Positions 1 to 28,900 of a stretch of 64,000 bases of DNA are shown here, in pieces (position 1 is the first letter of the stretch; each line of letters starts with the position of its first letter). The translations under genes were made by a program, and so were the position numbers. The stretch lies in NCBI GenBank assembly GCA_014706295.1, contig JACSVZ010000022.1, positions 9,628,830 through 9,692,829 of the forward strand. The letters are read 5' to 3'. A model generated the notes under the pieces. That model saw only the letters and a program-made list of their open reading frames with translations, was not told the DNA's origin and made no database searches. This DNA comes from Lycocorax pyrrhopterus obiensis (lineage: Eukaryota; Chordata; Aves; Passeriformes; Paradisaeidae).

Positions 1-459
1 GTAAGCATGGACAAGGACAAGGACAGTTGTGGGACAGGACTCCTCATCCCTGTGCCAGGAGGGCAATGATGATGCATGCAGTTGGATCCTGTTTGTGTTG
101 GTGCTGGCGACCCAGAAGTGTCACCTGCCACGTGCGGTGAGCAGGGCTGCCCCAGATAGGCAAGAGCACAGGCAGCCCTGCCTGTTGACAAACAAGTGGC
201 TGCCTGCAGCCTCGGAGCAGGAGGAATGCAGCAAAACGTGGACGGTCGGGGTGCACACAAGCCCCCAGTGCCTGTTACAAGCTCCAGGCCCCCCTGCCCA
301 GTGACACCCATGAACCCTCCAATGCCACCATGTCTGCCCAGTGTGTCCTAGTTGCAGCCTTCACCACACCTCTCCCTGCCCCTGGGGCTGCCCCGCCCCA
401 GCCAGTTCCAGGGGGCTGCCAGAGTCTCCCCATGCCCCACATAGCCTTGGGACACTCAC
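1..459 (-). other. SLC12A5: SLC12A5 intron sequence at the left edge
   Basis: This stretch lies downstream (minus-strand sense) of the exon ending at 460 and starts with its donor GTGAGTG (459 down to 453). No coding segment resembling the next KCC2 exon is visible, so it reads as intron that continues past the window edge. The rest of the KCC2 membrane domain and its C-terminal regulatory domain are outside the window. Confidence 0.7.
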
Positions 460-13871
<13,412 letters not shown>

Positions 13872-15704
13872 GGCGCCGGTGCCGCGGCCGCTCGCTGCCG
13901 CCGGAGCTGGAGCTCTCGCTCCGCAGCAGCCGCGTCCCCGCGCCGCCCCCCGCGCCGGTGGGAGGGGGCTGCAGTGCGGAGGCGCCCGGGCTCACGGCTA
14001 ACGGCTGCTGCCGGCGGAGCCCAGCCCGGCCGCCCGCTTCATCACGTATGCGGGAGGCATTGCCCCCGCCGCGGCGGGGAGGGGGGACGCGGCGGCGCGG
14101 GGGGGCACAAAGACGAGTGAGCAGAGCGGGGCCGCCTCCCGGCTGCGCCAGGCGTGGGGAGGAACTAGGGCAGCGCTGCGGGCCCGGCTGGCGCGGACGG
14201 GACGGCCCCGCAACCGCACCGACCCCGCAACCGCCCCGGCCCTGAACCCCGCCTCCAGCCCCCGCACTCCGCACCGGCCCTCTCACCGGCCCCGCATCCG
14301 TCGCCAGCCCCCGCACCCCACACCAGCTCCCGCACCGGACCCCGGCGCAGCCTCAGGACCGGGAACACACTCGGGGTGTACAGTGGGGCAGAACCTGTGC
14401 CTGCGGGACCGACGCATCCCCAGGGGCGGCTGAGGCCCGGGATCAAGGCAGCCCCTGTCCGGGTGGCCCCTGCCCCGCGACGGGTGGCTCCCGGGTGGGC
14501 AGCACCATGTCACACAGGGGACCCCTCTGCGGGCATCAGGGTCCTGGCCGTGGGTGGAGACCCCTGCCCCAGCAGCAGGACTATCCAGGGCAGCCGGGGA
14601 GGGGGCAACATCCAGACCACCCCACAGTGGGGCTGGGGGGACAGCAGAGGTGATTGACCCTGCTCTGCCCAGCTGACCTGCAGCCCAGGGAATGCTGCCT
14701 GCAGAGAGGAGTAAGCTTGATGTGACCTCCCCTGGTGCCCAGGGGACCAGGATCACACCCGTAACAACCTTCTCAGACCTGGAGAAGGGTTGCAATGGGG
14801 CCGAAACCCCCAGGCCGTGTGCCGCCTATGGAGGCCCCAGCTCTTGCTGCTGTCACCCACAGGGCCAGGGGCACACGCCATTCTCCAGCTGGGGTTGTGG
14901 AGCGACCCTGCAGGGCTGCTTGCAGCGCCCTGTTCTCTCATGCACTTAATCTGGGAGGATCCCCCAGCCGGAGCTGGCTGCAGCTCCCGGCATCTCCTCC
15001 GGCACAGGCTGAGATCATGACAGCCCGCTGGCCTCCGTTACTTCTTGACGGCTGTAATTAATTGTTTACTTTCTCCTGGTGCGGAGCCAGCTGCTCCGCA
15101 GCGCGGATGCTCCCCGGCCTGACCTCGCAGCCAGGAGAGAGGCTCAGACCCCTCACCCCAGCCCAGCAGGCAGCATTGATCCCTGCCCTATGGCTGCAGC
15201 CAGGACCCTGGGACCTGGCATCCCTGGGGAGCTGCAGCAGCACAGCCCCAGCTCCGTGGCAAGTGGCACAGGATGGCTGCAGGGAGGATGGGCAGTTCAG
15301 GGTAGGCAGCCCCCCACCCAGGACCCTGTGTGACAGTCGCCACATGGGGCTGCCCCTGTCCAGCTGCAGCAGCACCAACCCCTCACACTTGCATCCCTCA
15401 GCCCTGAGCAGGAGCCAGCGCTGGAGCAAGGGGCTGGCCCACTCCCAAGAGTTGGGACTGGAAGGAAGGGGGTGCAGACAGGATGTAGTGGACAAAACCA
15501 CCATCCCGTGTGGGTCTGCGGGATTAGTAGAGGGCCCCCCGACTCCCCCAAGGAGGCTGTGGCTGGGCAGAAGGGCAGCAGGCTGGGGTCCAGCCAGCCA
15601 TGGTTGAGTGCCAAGCACCAGAGGGTGTTTTTTTGCAGGAGGCCACAGAGCATGGGCTCGGCACAAGAGGGATTTTCCTACTAAAACAGATGCGGGGGAG
15701 GGAG

Positions 15705-15741
15705 CACGTGAAAGACCACTAATCCCCTAATCCCTGGATTA
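15705..15741. promoter_or_regulatory. CACGTG E-box plus three TAATCC-type homeodomain sites
   Basis: CACGTG lies at 15705-15710. TAATCC follows at 15720-15725 and 15728-15733, and GGATTA at 15736-15741. Three K50-homeodomain (OTX/CRX/PITX/GSC type) cores in 22 bases is far from random. The position is 1.8 kb upstream of exon 1b. USF E-boxes are known in KCC2 regulation; the target here is inferred. Confidence 0.5.
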
Positions 15742-18039
15742 TGGCTCCATTTCAGGGGTTGGGATTTGACGGCAGCACTGGGGGCTACGCTATCAAGACT
15801 GCATTGGCTTAGCCTGTGCACAGCGTCCCACCAGCGTGGGGGGACAAACTGAGGGTGTCTCTGAGGCAGAGGAGACTGAGGGGGCTTGATCCCCCAGCAG
15901 AGCACTGACCTTAACCCTGGCCCAAATGCCCAGGACTGAGGTATCTGGTGTAGTGTGTCGAAAGGAGAGAGGTCTGGCACGGTTTGGGCATCATCCGTGC
16001 CCTTGCATTGCTTGCAGTCCTGCTTCATGCAGCACAAGGGCATGGGGAAAGAGGAAGGCAGATGCTTTTCCCTTGCTATGGAGTGGGGGATCAACTGCAA
16101 GTGGCCCCTGAGTCCGAGTAGCAGGCAGGTTCCTGGCACCAGGCCAGGCAGAGCATCAGTGCCCCACTTAACTGCAAGAGGCTGCCCAGGAATGATGACG
16201 GAGAGCAGCCAAGCCAAGAAGCATCCCTGCAAAGTGTCCTGCACCCCTGCAGAGACTCTCGAGAATGCCCCAGACCCCTCTGCGTAGAGCCTGGGTGTGG
16301 GGAACCATTCTCACAGACATTCCTAGGGCCGGAATCCTGGCTGCTGGCCACACAGCTCTTGCCTGTCCTATTACCAGCAGCGGTCAAACCTCCCAGGAGC
16401 GAGACACGTGCTGGAGTCACTGGGAAACCTCCTGAGGGCAGGGAGCGGGCAGCCTGGCAGCGTGCCGTTCGGGCAGCGAGGGCGGCTGTGCTGTGGAGAT
16501 GCCGGTCAGCACACTGCACTGCCTGCTGTGATCCCTGGGCACTGTCAGCAGCCTGCCCATCTGCATCCTGCCAGGATGGGACACGCTGCGCTGAGGGCTT
16601 GAGGGCATGAGGACAAGCAGCTCCCAGGGAAAAGAAGAGCCGGGGTGGGAGAGACCCCAAGAGGATGGAGGTGCAGCAGGGCAGAAGGGCAGTGATGCCA
16701 GACAAATGTTGTAGTGGGGGGGGGGGGTCCATCACAGTGTGCCCTCACCACTCTGCCCTGACAGCCCCACAAACCCAGGGGCAACACATCCTGCAGCACC
16801 TTGGCAGGATGGAGTGGTCTTGTTCATCCCCAACCAGACAGGTCAGGGCCCTGCCTCCAGCATGGGGCAAAAGCAGAGCCCAGAGCTGACACAGGCACCA
16901 GCTGGGACTTGACACCAGCTCCAGCGGCAGGACAGGACATGGAGGGAGGTACAGTGTCCCGTGGGGCTGGGAGGGGAGCACGGGAGCCACTGCAGCTGCC
17001 TGAGGCCGAGAGGAGAAGAGTGGCAGCGGGGCAGGGCTGGCAGAGGCCATGGGGCAAGGCTGTGAGCTCCTGCGTCACACGAACCCAGCACAGCGTGCAG
17101 CTGGCGCAGCGTCCCCAGCTGCCCTTGCCCAGATGTCTTGCCAGCAGCAGGGCCACAGCAGTGGGCGGCTGGGCAGCCTGGCACAGGGATCAGCGGCAGA
17201 AGCAGCCTCCTTCCACCAGGCCCCGCTCTTGGCGACACATCTGAGGAGCCCCAAGCAGCCCTGTGCCAGTCGCAGTACCCCGGGGACACCAGGCAGCCGC
17301 TGCTGAGCCAGGGCCAGAGGGCCCAGTGATGGCTGCGGAGCAGCTGCATGGCCACTTGCCAGCTGCTGCCAGGAGGGTTTGGGTTCAGGATCAGCTGAGG
17401 AGGCACTGGAGTGTCCTGTGCCCCACACGGCACTCCTCACTCAGCCCCACAGCCTGTGCAAGGACCTCCACCCTGGCACCCCACCAAAGCACCTGTGGTG
17501 GGTTCAGTGGCACGGAGACTGTTTGGGAAGCTACTGCAGGCAGCAGAGGGGGCTTCGGCTGCTCCAGCCCCGTGGCAGCATCCCACCCCTCCCATATCAT
17601 CGGCCTCTGCATGGTGCAGACCCTTGGCACTTCTAATGAGACCCCAAGGGCACCCAGTCTGCCACAAACCTGAGTGTCTGTGAGGGGGCTGTGGGAGATG
17701 GGGGTCTGGGGGAGCCTCCTTAGCAGCCCCTGTCCCTCACACGTACCCCTCTGTGCACAGTGCCTCAAGTGGGGGCCCTGCCCCCTCCCTTGTATCGTGG
17801 CCCCTCTGGGCAGGGACGCTGCATGGGGGTGCAGCCAGGGCTGGTGCAGTCCCTACTCTACTCTAGCCCCCCTCAGGGTCTCACCTCCCACCTGGGGCCA
17901 GCCTCACACAACTGCCCCACAGAGCCATGTCCATGGCTTACGGCCCACAGCCCCATGACCCCACAGCCCCCAGGGGGGCCGAGAGAGCAGCTGAACCCCC
18001 TCAGCACCGGGAGTCGGGGCAAGGGTGACACGGGGACCG

Positions 18040-18090
18040 GTTTCCATGGCAACGAGAGAGGCTCCTTAACTGGTTGGTTGCCATGGCTAC
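18040..18090. promoter_or_regulatory. Paired RFX X-boxes
   Basis: GTTTCCATGGCAAC (18040-18053) and GTTGCCATGGCTAC (18077-18090) sit 37 bases apart, start to start, at the edge of a CpG island. X-boxes near CpG-island starts mark ciliary and neuronal RFX targets. The nearest gene is SLC12A5. An unrecognised transcript starting here is possible, but I see no coding evidence for one. Confidence 0.55.
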
Positions 18091-18353
18091 TGCCGCCGAG
18101 CCCGACCGCTCGGGACACAGAGGGGCTCCACCGTGGGGATGCCCCGGTGCCCTCTCGGGCCAGGGCGGCTGCCCCACGGGCAGCGCACCGGGCACGCGGG
18201 GAGCAGTCCCACGTGCACCTCCCCGGGGGGGACCCGGCCCCACGGTGGATCCCAGGTGGAGCATATCGACCCCCGGTCCCGCGGGGTCCGGCCCGCGTTG
18301 CGCTCGCGGCGGAACCCGGTCCCCGCGGGACAGCGGCACCGGCGAGTCCCGGG

Positions 18354-18408
18354 GGCGGGGCGGGGCCGGGAGGGGCGGGGCCGGGAGGGGCGGGGCCGGG
18401 AGGGGCAC
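18354..18408 (+). repeat. Tandem GC-box (Sp-factor) array
   Basis: A 15-base unit AGGGGCGGGGCCGGG is repeated about three times in perfect tandem, giving four GGGGCGGGGC-type Sp/KLF boxes in about 50 bases. It lies in a CpG island beside the X-box pair, so it may be both a minisatellite and a promoter element. Confidence 0.7.
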
Positions 18409-18459
18409 ACCCCCACCGGAGCCGTCCCGTCCCGTTATCGCCCCCTGGCGGCGCCCGGG

Positions 18460-18625
18460 CCCCGCGCAGCCCTGTCCGCCCCCGCCGCCGCCCCCACGGA
18501 CCCCGCACAGACCTCGCCAAGACCCCGCGCAGCCCTGTCCGCCCCCGCCGCCGCCCCCACGGACCCCGCACAGACCTCGCCAAGACCCCGCGCAGCCCTG
18601 TCCGCCCCCGCCGCCGCCCGCACGG
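18460..18625 (+). repeat. 63-bp GC-rich minisatellite, 2.6 copies
   Basis: Units start at 18460, 18523 and 18586 with CCCCGCGCAGCCCTGTCC. The first two are essentially identical over 63 bases and the third is partial with substitutions. Because 63 is divisible by three, the repeats create long spurious open frames on both strands. Confidence 0.85.
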
Positions 18626-20249
18626 GCTCCATTTCCCGGCCAAGCCCCGGATCCGGCCGTACTCCAGCAGTGACCTGCGCCCGGCCCCGAGGCCCCCGAG
18701 GCGGCGTCCCGTCCGTACCCTGCCCTGCCCGGCACCGAGCGGTCCCTTGCCTCCGCCGCCCCTGCCCAGGGGCTGAGATCCCTCCTCAGCACCACCCGCC
18801 TGGGGCCGCTCCCGGGCAGGGCCTTCCTAAAGGGCGGCCCCGGGAGCCAGAAGGCGCCCTGAGCACGGCACCAGCTCACAGACGAGCAGGGGCCTTCCAG
18901 CTGGCCCGGGGTCCCCGCAGCGCCCCGGCACTGGCAGCACGGCCGGCTGCGGCCCTCGCTCTCGCACTGCACCGAGGTCCCCAGGATCTCCGTCACTCTG
19001 TGCCCCACGCGTGACACTGACATGCAGCCAGCAGCACCGAGCGCTCACCCAGGGCCGAGTCCTTCCCGGGACCACTGCTGTCCCGAGCTCCCGCCTGCCA
19101 TCTGCAGCCCCTGACAGTCCTGCAGCTGCCAGCCCCATGCACCCGCTCCCATCCATCCCCCCGCGAGGCAGCATCCACGGTCCCCGTGCTGTGGAGCAAT
19201 GTGGGTTGTGAGGAATCCCCGAACGCTGCCAACCCCTAAGTACCCACCCTGCCATGGCCATGACCACCCATGAGATAGGGCACCTCCAGCAGGACCAGCC
19301 ACTGGCTGTCCTCTGGGAGGGCACAAGGTCACAGCTCAGTTGGAAGGATGTGTCCCTTGCTCCCACCATGGCCACTCAGCATGCCCACCCCAGCTCCCTG
19401 CAGCCCCCCCACCAGCAGACTGGCTGCCAAACCGAGGAGCTGTTCCTGGAGGGCCCCAGAATTCAGCCACAGCCCTGGCTCATCACTGTCCACTGTGCCC
19501 CAACACAGCCCACAGGCCAGGCCCAGTTGGCCCAGCTGCCATAGAATGACAAGTGGCCCTGCATCCCCTTGCCACCGGATCCAGCCCTACATCACCCACG
19601 ACAGCGTGATCCTAGACAGGGCCCCAAAGGCCAGAGCCCACTGAGGGAGGCACAGCCCAGCCTGGGTGTCGTGGTGTCCGTCCGGCTGCTCGCGCCTCCC
19701 ACCCGCGCCCTTCGCCGAGGGTGCAAGGTCACAGCTCCGGCAGCACGGTGCTGCCGTCGGCCGGTTTTCTGGGATCGATACGGCTCTGGTGACAGCAAAG
19801 CTCCACCGCCACGTCCCCTGGGCACCACGAGGCGATGACTGCCGGCTCCAGTGCCTGTGCCCATGGCAGCCCAGTGGGCCCTGCTGCCTCCACGGGCTGG
19901 CCACAGCCTGCCCTCCCCCAAACCCTTGCCTCGGCCCGGCAGCAGCCACCCTCCACCATAGCTCCCTGGGTAGCAGTATGGGACCTCGCACCCACAGCCG
20001 ACCCACAGCCGTAACCCTGCTCCATCCCGCTGCCGGTCCGGCAGCAGCAGGGCCTCGCTCCAACAGCCCCCGGGATGGGGACGGAACACGGGAGGTCCCT
20101 GAGGAGCGGAGGTGGCCCCAGGGAAGAGTCTGGGACAAGGGGTCCTGCCCCGGAGGCTGAGCCCCACTCCCTGATCTGCACCTCCCATCTCCCGGATCCC
20201 GCAGCTCCGTGCCATCCCTACTCCGGGGGTCTGCACCGCCTCCGAGGGG

Positions 20250-21030
20250 CCAGACCGACCGTGGCTCCGCACCCCTCACGGTGCCCCGACGGCCCGGCCC
20301 TCCCCGCGGACCCTCCTCGCGGACCCTCCCTGCGGACCCTGTCCTGCCCCGCGGATCTTCGTCGCGGACCGTGTCCCGCCTCCGGAGCCCCCCCGGGCCC
20401 CCCTTGCCCCCGGCGCTCACCCCCGCCGCCGGTGACGGTGAACCGCCCGCTCATGGCCCCGTCGTCGCCACAAGTGGCTCCGGCCCCGGCGGTCGCTGAG
20501 CGCGGCCCCGCCGGGCGCTGACCGGGGTCCTAGTGCCCGCGGCACCGCCCGCCGCGCCGCCCCCGCGGCCGCAGGGCTGGCTCCAGTCCGAGTGGATCGG
20601 CTCGGCCCCGCTCCGGTCGGCTCGGTTCGGTCCCGTTCGGCCCGGCTCGACTCGACGGGACGGGACCGCTCCGCCGCGCCCGGTCGGTCCCGCAGCCGCC
20701 GCCGAACTGGGGGTGCTGGGACCGTGCCCCAACGGGACGGGAGGGGTTGGGGCCGCGCTTCGCCCCCGCCCTGTCCGGAGCCGCGGCCGCTAATTACAGC
20801 TAATTACAGCCCCGGAGCTGCGGCCGCCCCACCCTGCCGCGGACCCGGGCATCCCCGGGCACGATCCCGGCCCTGGCCCTGCCGCCGGGCTCTGCGGCCA
20901 CGCAGGGACAGACCGGGGCCGGGGGAATCTGCGGGGCCAGCCCGCGGCGGGGTCTCGGCTGCAGTGGGGAGTCCGGTCACACCCTGTGTCCCGGCCACAC
21001 GCGGTGACAACCGCCCGCTCCTCATCGCGG
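20250..21030. promoter_or_regulatory. SLC12A5: CpG island around SLC12A5 exon 1a
   Basis: A dense CpG island covers the exon 1a start codon at 20452-20454 and about 550 bases upstream (higher coordinates). It includes a degenerate CGGCTCGG-type repeat (20593-20668) resembling one near exon 1b (12945-13018), and a duplicated GCTAATTACA at about 20788-20808. No TATA box is seen. Confidence 0.55.
20421..20454 (-). CDS. SLC12A5: SLC12A5 alternative first coding exon 1a (KCC2a N-terminus)
   Basis: An ATG at 20454-20452 opens MSGRFTVTGGG and one extra base, followed by donor GTGAGC. Mammalian KCC2a begins MSRRFTVT, and its RFTV is the docking motif for SPAK/OSR1 kinases. The first eight residues here differ by one. 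The phase (11 codons plus one base) is the same as exon 1b, so it splices in frame to the common exon 2 at 6930. The exon is much shorter than the roughly 40-codon mammalian exon 1a: the linker after the kinase motif is almost absent. It sits in its own CpG island. Expression is unproven. Confidence 0.75.
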
Positions 21031-21374
21031 TGTAAAGCCGGAGCGCAGGGGAGGGCAGTGGGTGGAGGATTATGTGAAACCAGGGCTGGGAAGGTCGGGG
21101 GGGTCGGGACGGGGGGGTGCCGCGCCTGGCGTAGGGCTGGTGGTGGACAATGTCGGGACCGAGGGACATCCTCCCCCGCTGGATTGTGTCCCTGAGGGAT
21201 CCAGAGTCCTTAGCAAAGGGGGACTTGGTGACAGCCCCCCATCCAGTGCCCCCTTCCCACCTGATGCTGGCAACCCCGGACCGGGGGAGGATGATGTCCC
21301 CAGCATACGGAGGTTCTCCAAACCATGGCCCCAAGAGCTGATAGAGCACTCGAGGCTATGTCCAAAGAATTGTC

Positions 21375-21380
21375 TTTATT
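21375..21380 (-). terminator. MMP9: MMP9 poly(A) signal AATAAA
   Basis: Plus-strand TTTATT, read as AATAAA on the minus strand, 465 bases beyond the MMP9 stop codon. It is the first canonical signal downstream, so the 3'UTR is about 21355-21844. That 3'UTR contains nothing else I recognise. Confidence 0.75.
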
Positions 21381-21844
21381 ACAAATGGGCAGGCAATTGG
21401 CAGAGGGGGTGGTTGGCAGAGTGGGCAGTGGGCAGGAGTAGGCAAAGCCCCGCATCCTGCCCTGGCGTGTCCCCAGACGCCAGCTCCCAGTGGGGCTCAG
21501 CCTGACCTGGCATCGCTGGCTCAGGAAAAAGACAAATTTTTCTTGAATCTGTGTGCGGTTTGCACCAGGCAAACACCTCTGTGCAGTGGAGCTGGCGCTG
21601 GCAGGGATGGCAAAATGCCAGCTGTGGCAAGAGCCCTTCTCCCCAGCTGGGGCTCCCCAGGCTGGGCAGCTCCCAGGGGGTGACCCCAGGACCCCCTACC
21701 CCTTTCTTCCAGGAAGATGGTGACCTCATCTGGGGCTACCCACAGCCACAAGGCTCCCGGGGGTCAGCCTATGAGACAGGAGCCCGCAGGTTGGGAGCAG
21801 TGGGCAGGGAGTAGCACTGGCAGAGCCGGTGGCTGGTCAGGCCT

Positions 21845-25822
<3,978 letters not shown>

Positions 25823-25899
25823 GGTTCGGCGGTGACAGGAGGGATGTAGCTGTGCTGGTCCCCGCTGTCTGCTCTGGGTGCCGCCGGGCTACCCGCTCC

Positions 25900-25928
25900 T
25901 ATTTATGGGGTGGGAGGGCAGTGAGTCA
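25900..25928 (-). promoter_or_regulatory. MMP9: MMP9 core promoter: TATA box and AP-1 site
   Basis: On the minus strand, ATAAATA (25906-25900) lies 78 bases upstream of the ATG. TGACTCA (25928-25922) lies 16 bases further up. A proximal AP-1 site beside a TATA box is the known inducible architecture of MMP9 promoters (phorbol ester, cytokines). Confidence 0.8.
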
Positions 25929-28900
25929 CCCTCAGACCCTCAGCGCCGACTCACGCTCCCTTCTCCCTTCCCACGGTGACGAAACGCACACTCCATCTCT
26001 GCCTTAACTGTTTCATCACCTTGTTTACTAAACACGCTGCCTTCCGCAGCCACGAGAGGACTGGAAGAAGGAGGGCATCTGGGCAGCTGCACTGGGCCAC
26101 AGCACTGCATGGCCACCCTGGGGCTGCCCTGCACAGGCACTGCCCTGCTGGCCCCAGGACCATGGTAGCTGTGGGGACAGAAGGGCATCACTGGAGGCCA
26201 GCCGAGCACTCAGGACCCTGTAGCTGTGTCACCACACCAGCTGAGACTGAGCTTGGCTGGCCAAGGACTGATGGTGCTGGACCCAGACCCACGAGGGCGT
26301 AGGTGGGCATGGGGGCAGATAGCAGTGGAACCCCCACCTGAGCCCCAGCACCTGGAACCCACCCACCTGGGATTTGGGAGCTTGGACCCTCACCAGGACT
26401 CTGCACCCTTCCCCACCACAGCTGCATCACCCCACTGGGTCAGAGTGTTTCCAGCACTGGAGATGCCCATGGCTCCTCACCCCATGGTACCTCTAAGCCC
26501 ACATGCCAGCGGTCGAATGGCAGAGACCCCTGGGACCAGGGGCAGTGCCTGCCCTGGAGCGGTTCTGGGCACAGGAATGCTCCACCTGGGGCCCTGGGAC
26601 ATTAGGGGTGCCCTATCCTTGCTGCCCTGCTCCGCAGGGTGCTGCTGACTCAGGTTCCCACCCAGCACAGCACAGACCTTGCCATGGGATGGTGTTTTCC
26701 TGCTGCTCCCAAAGTGCCGACGCTTGTGGGAACGAGAGCAGTGAAGGGGAAAGCAAACAGGGATGAGGAGCGAGGGGAAAACAGATGGCAGAGAACAAGG
26801 CGCAGAGTCAGCGGGGGGGAGGGAGGACTGGTGCAGCCCAGCGAGGCTGCCTGAGACACAGGTCCCAGAATGGATCCCGGGCCCCAGCCCTCACAAACCC
26901 CATGAGCCCCAGGGGTCCTCAGCTGGCTTCATCAGGAGGATCCTCCTGTTCACCCCAATGCTATTCGTGCCTGTCCTCCTGGCTCACAACCGCACCAGAC
27001 TGTGTCTAAGCAGCCACCTCCTCCCAGTATCACCCCAGCTCTGGCTGAGCCAAGCCAGCAGCTCCTGGCCCATCCAAAGGACAAGCAGGTTATGGTGGAA
27101 CCCAGCACAGCTGGGGACAGTGAGAGGTTGGGGCTGTGCTCCCTGTGCTCTTGAAGAGGAAACCCTCCCCAAGGGAGGGCTCATCCCTGGGGCAGCACCA
27201 CCTGCCAAGTGCCCTGTGCTGGTGGGATGCATCCCAGGGCCACGGCTGGCTGGGCACAGGAAACTCACCGGCAGCATGGGCTAAGCTAGGAGGAAGCAAT
27301 GGTGAGAAATCAGGGGGTTGCCTCATTCCCCCACCACAGCCCTGCAAGAGCAGCCCCCATTCCCTGGTACAGGAAATTGCTTCACAAGCAGCCACCATCC
27401 TGCTCCCGGTGTGACAAACATCCCTTCAAGGTGGGACACAGCCCAGGGACCCTGCAGCCAGGTGACCCTACAGCCCCCTCCCACGGGGTCCAGCCCGCCC
27501 CCCTTGTCCTGTCATGGCCCAGCTCTTTGCCAGGCAGGAGGCAGTGGCTCTCTGTGCTCCCTGCCTGGTTGGCAGCCAAGGTGAGAAGAGCCCCAAGAGG
27601 TACCCCAAGAGCCCATTGAAGCTGGTGGCTCCTGAGGCATTTAGGAAGCAGGCGCTGCTCCACTGTCCAGGCTGCCAGGACCTCAGCCCACAGCACAGAG
27701 CTGTTGTGGGAGCTGGGTGCTAAATAACCCCCAGAAGGATGCACCTGCAGGGCAGCCCCAGCAAGAAGACATCTGACTCCAGCTCTGGGATGTAGTCAGA
27801 GAGTCAGATGCGGCTCTGGTCTCCCTGGAACTGTGGCAGATCCCTTAGCCTTCCCTGTGCTATTCCCATCCCTTATTTCCACCACATGCAGAAGCTGCAG
27901 CTCCAACGGCCTGGGCACTCTGCCATGGCACACCATGGCATCGTGCTGCCTGTGGCACCCTGAGGGCAGAGCCACGGCCCAGCAGCACAGAGTAGCGCTG
28001 GCAGAGATGGGGTTGGGAGGGGAGTGGGGCCTCGGAGCAAGTGATGGCAGAAGGAGATGAGGGCCAATGCCCCACTGTGCATCAGTCCCAGCAAGCCCTT
28101 GAGCTGGGCAGTGGGAACCCCAGTGGGGGGTTGCCGGCCGCAGCTCTGCCTCCGGCCTGGCCGCTCCCACTGACTCATGGCCCCACTCACCAGCTTCCTC
28201 CTGGAACTATCCCGGGGGATTTTCTGGTGACTCTCTGGAGGCTCGCCAGGGAGCAGGCCCAGGGCAGCAGGGAAACCCCCGTGTCTGGCAGTGCTGGCAG
28301 CCTCTGTGCCAGGCAGGGAATTCTGTGGGATGGGCTCGGCACTGCTGGCATGAGCCCCGTGCAAGGCAGCCTCGATCAGCTCATCTATGGGAGCCGGGTC
28401 AAGGCACAGGTTCCTCAGAAAGTGTACATGTAGAGGAAGGCTTGGGGCAGCCACTGCAGCTGGAGGGAAAGAGAGGAGGGCAGTAGTGACAGGGGCAGTG
28501 CCACAGGCAGGAGAGGGTTGTGGATGGCACAGACCCCAGGAGCTGTGCCCAGCCCAGGCTGCCCATGGCCTTTTCACTCCCAGAGCCCCTGAAAGGAGTG
28601 AGATGGAAAAACCCACGCAGACATCCTCCATCCCAGACACTGCCCGAGCCACGAGGCTGCCGGTCACCACCGTTGCTGCTGAAAGGGGAAGGAAGAGCCA
28701 CCGCAGCCCGTTCACACACCCTTACTCACAGACACTCTCATGCAGACCCTCTGTGAGAAATTGGTCTAGGACCTCAAAGGGGACTGGTGCCTGCCTAGAT
28801 CCCTGCCCAGGACACAGGCTGACAGGACACAGTGGCACCACTGAGAGACTGCAGGTCTGCTGGGAGGCGCTGGTTGGGCCAGTAGTGAGGTTTGGGGGGA

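Larger units (their letters stand above)
13872..20420. other. SLC12A5 region between first exons 1b and 1a
   Basis: A 6.5-kb stretch that is upstream of exon 1b and, for transcripts from exon 1a, intron. No coding exon is supported. Contents worth marking: a homeodomain-site cluster with an E-box (15705-15741), a paired X-box (18040-18090), a GC-box array (18354-18408), a 63-bp minisatellite (18460-18625) and a short AT-rich spot with TAATTAATTG (15053-15063). Large open frames over 18.0-19.0 kb are by-products of GC-rich repeats. Confidence 0.6.

Noticed and set aside
16709..16727. A poly-G run near 16716 as a regulatory element
   Set aside because: It is a simple homopolymer with nothing around it to suggest function, and it is also prone to sequencing error.
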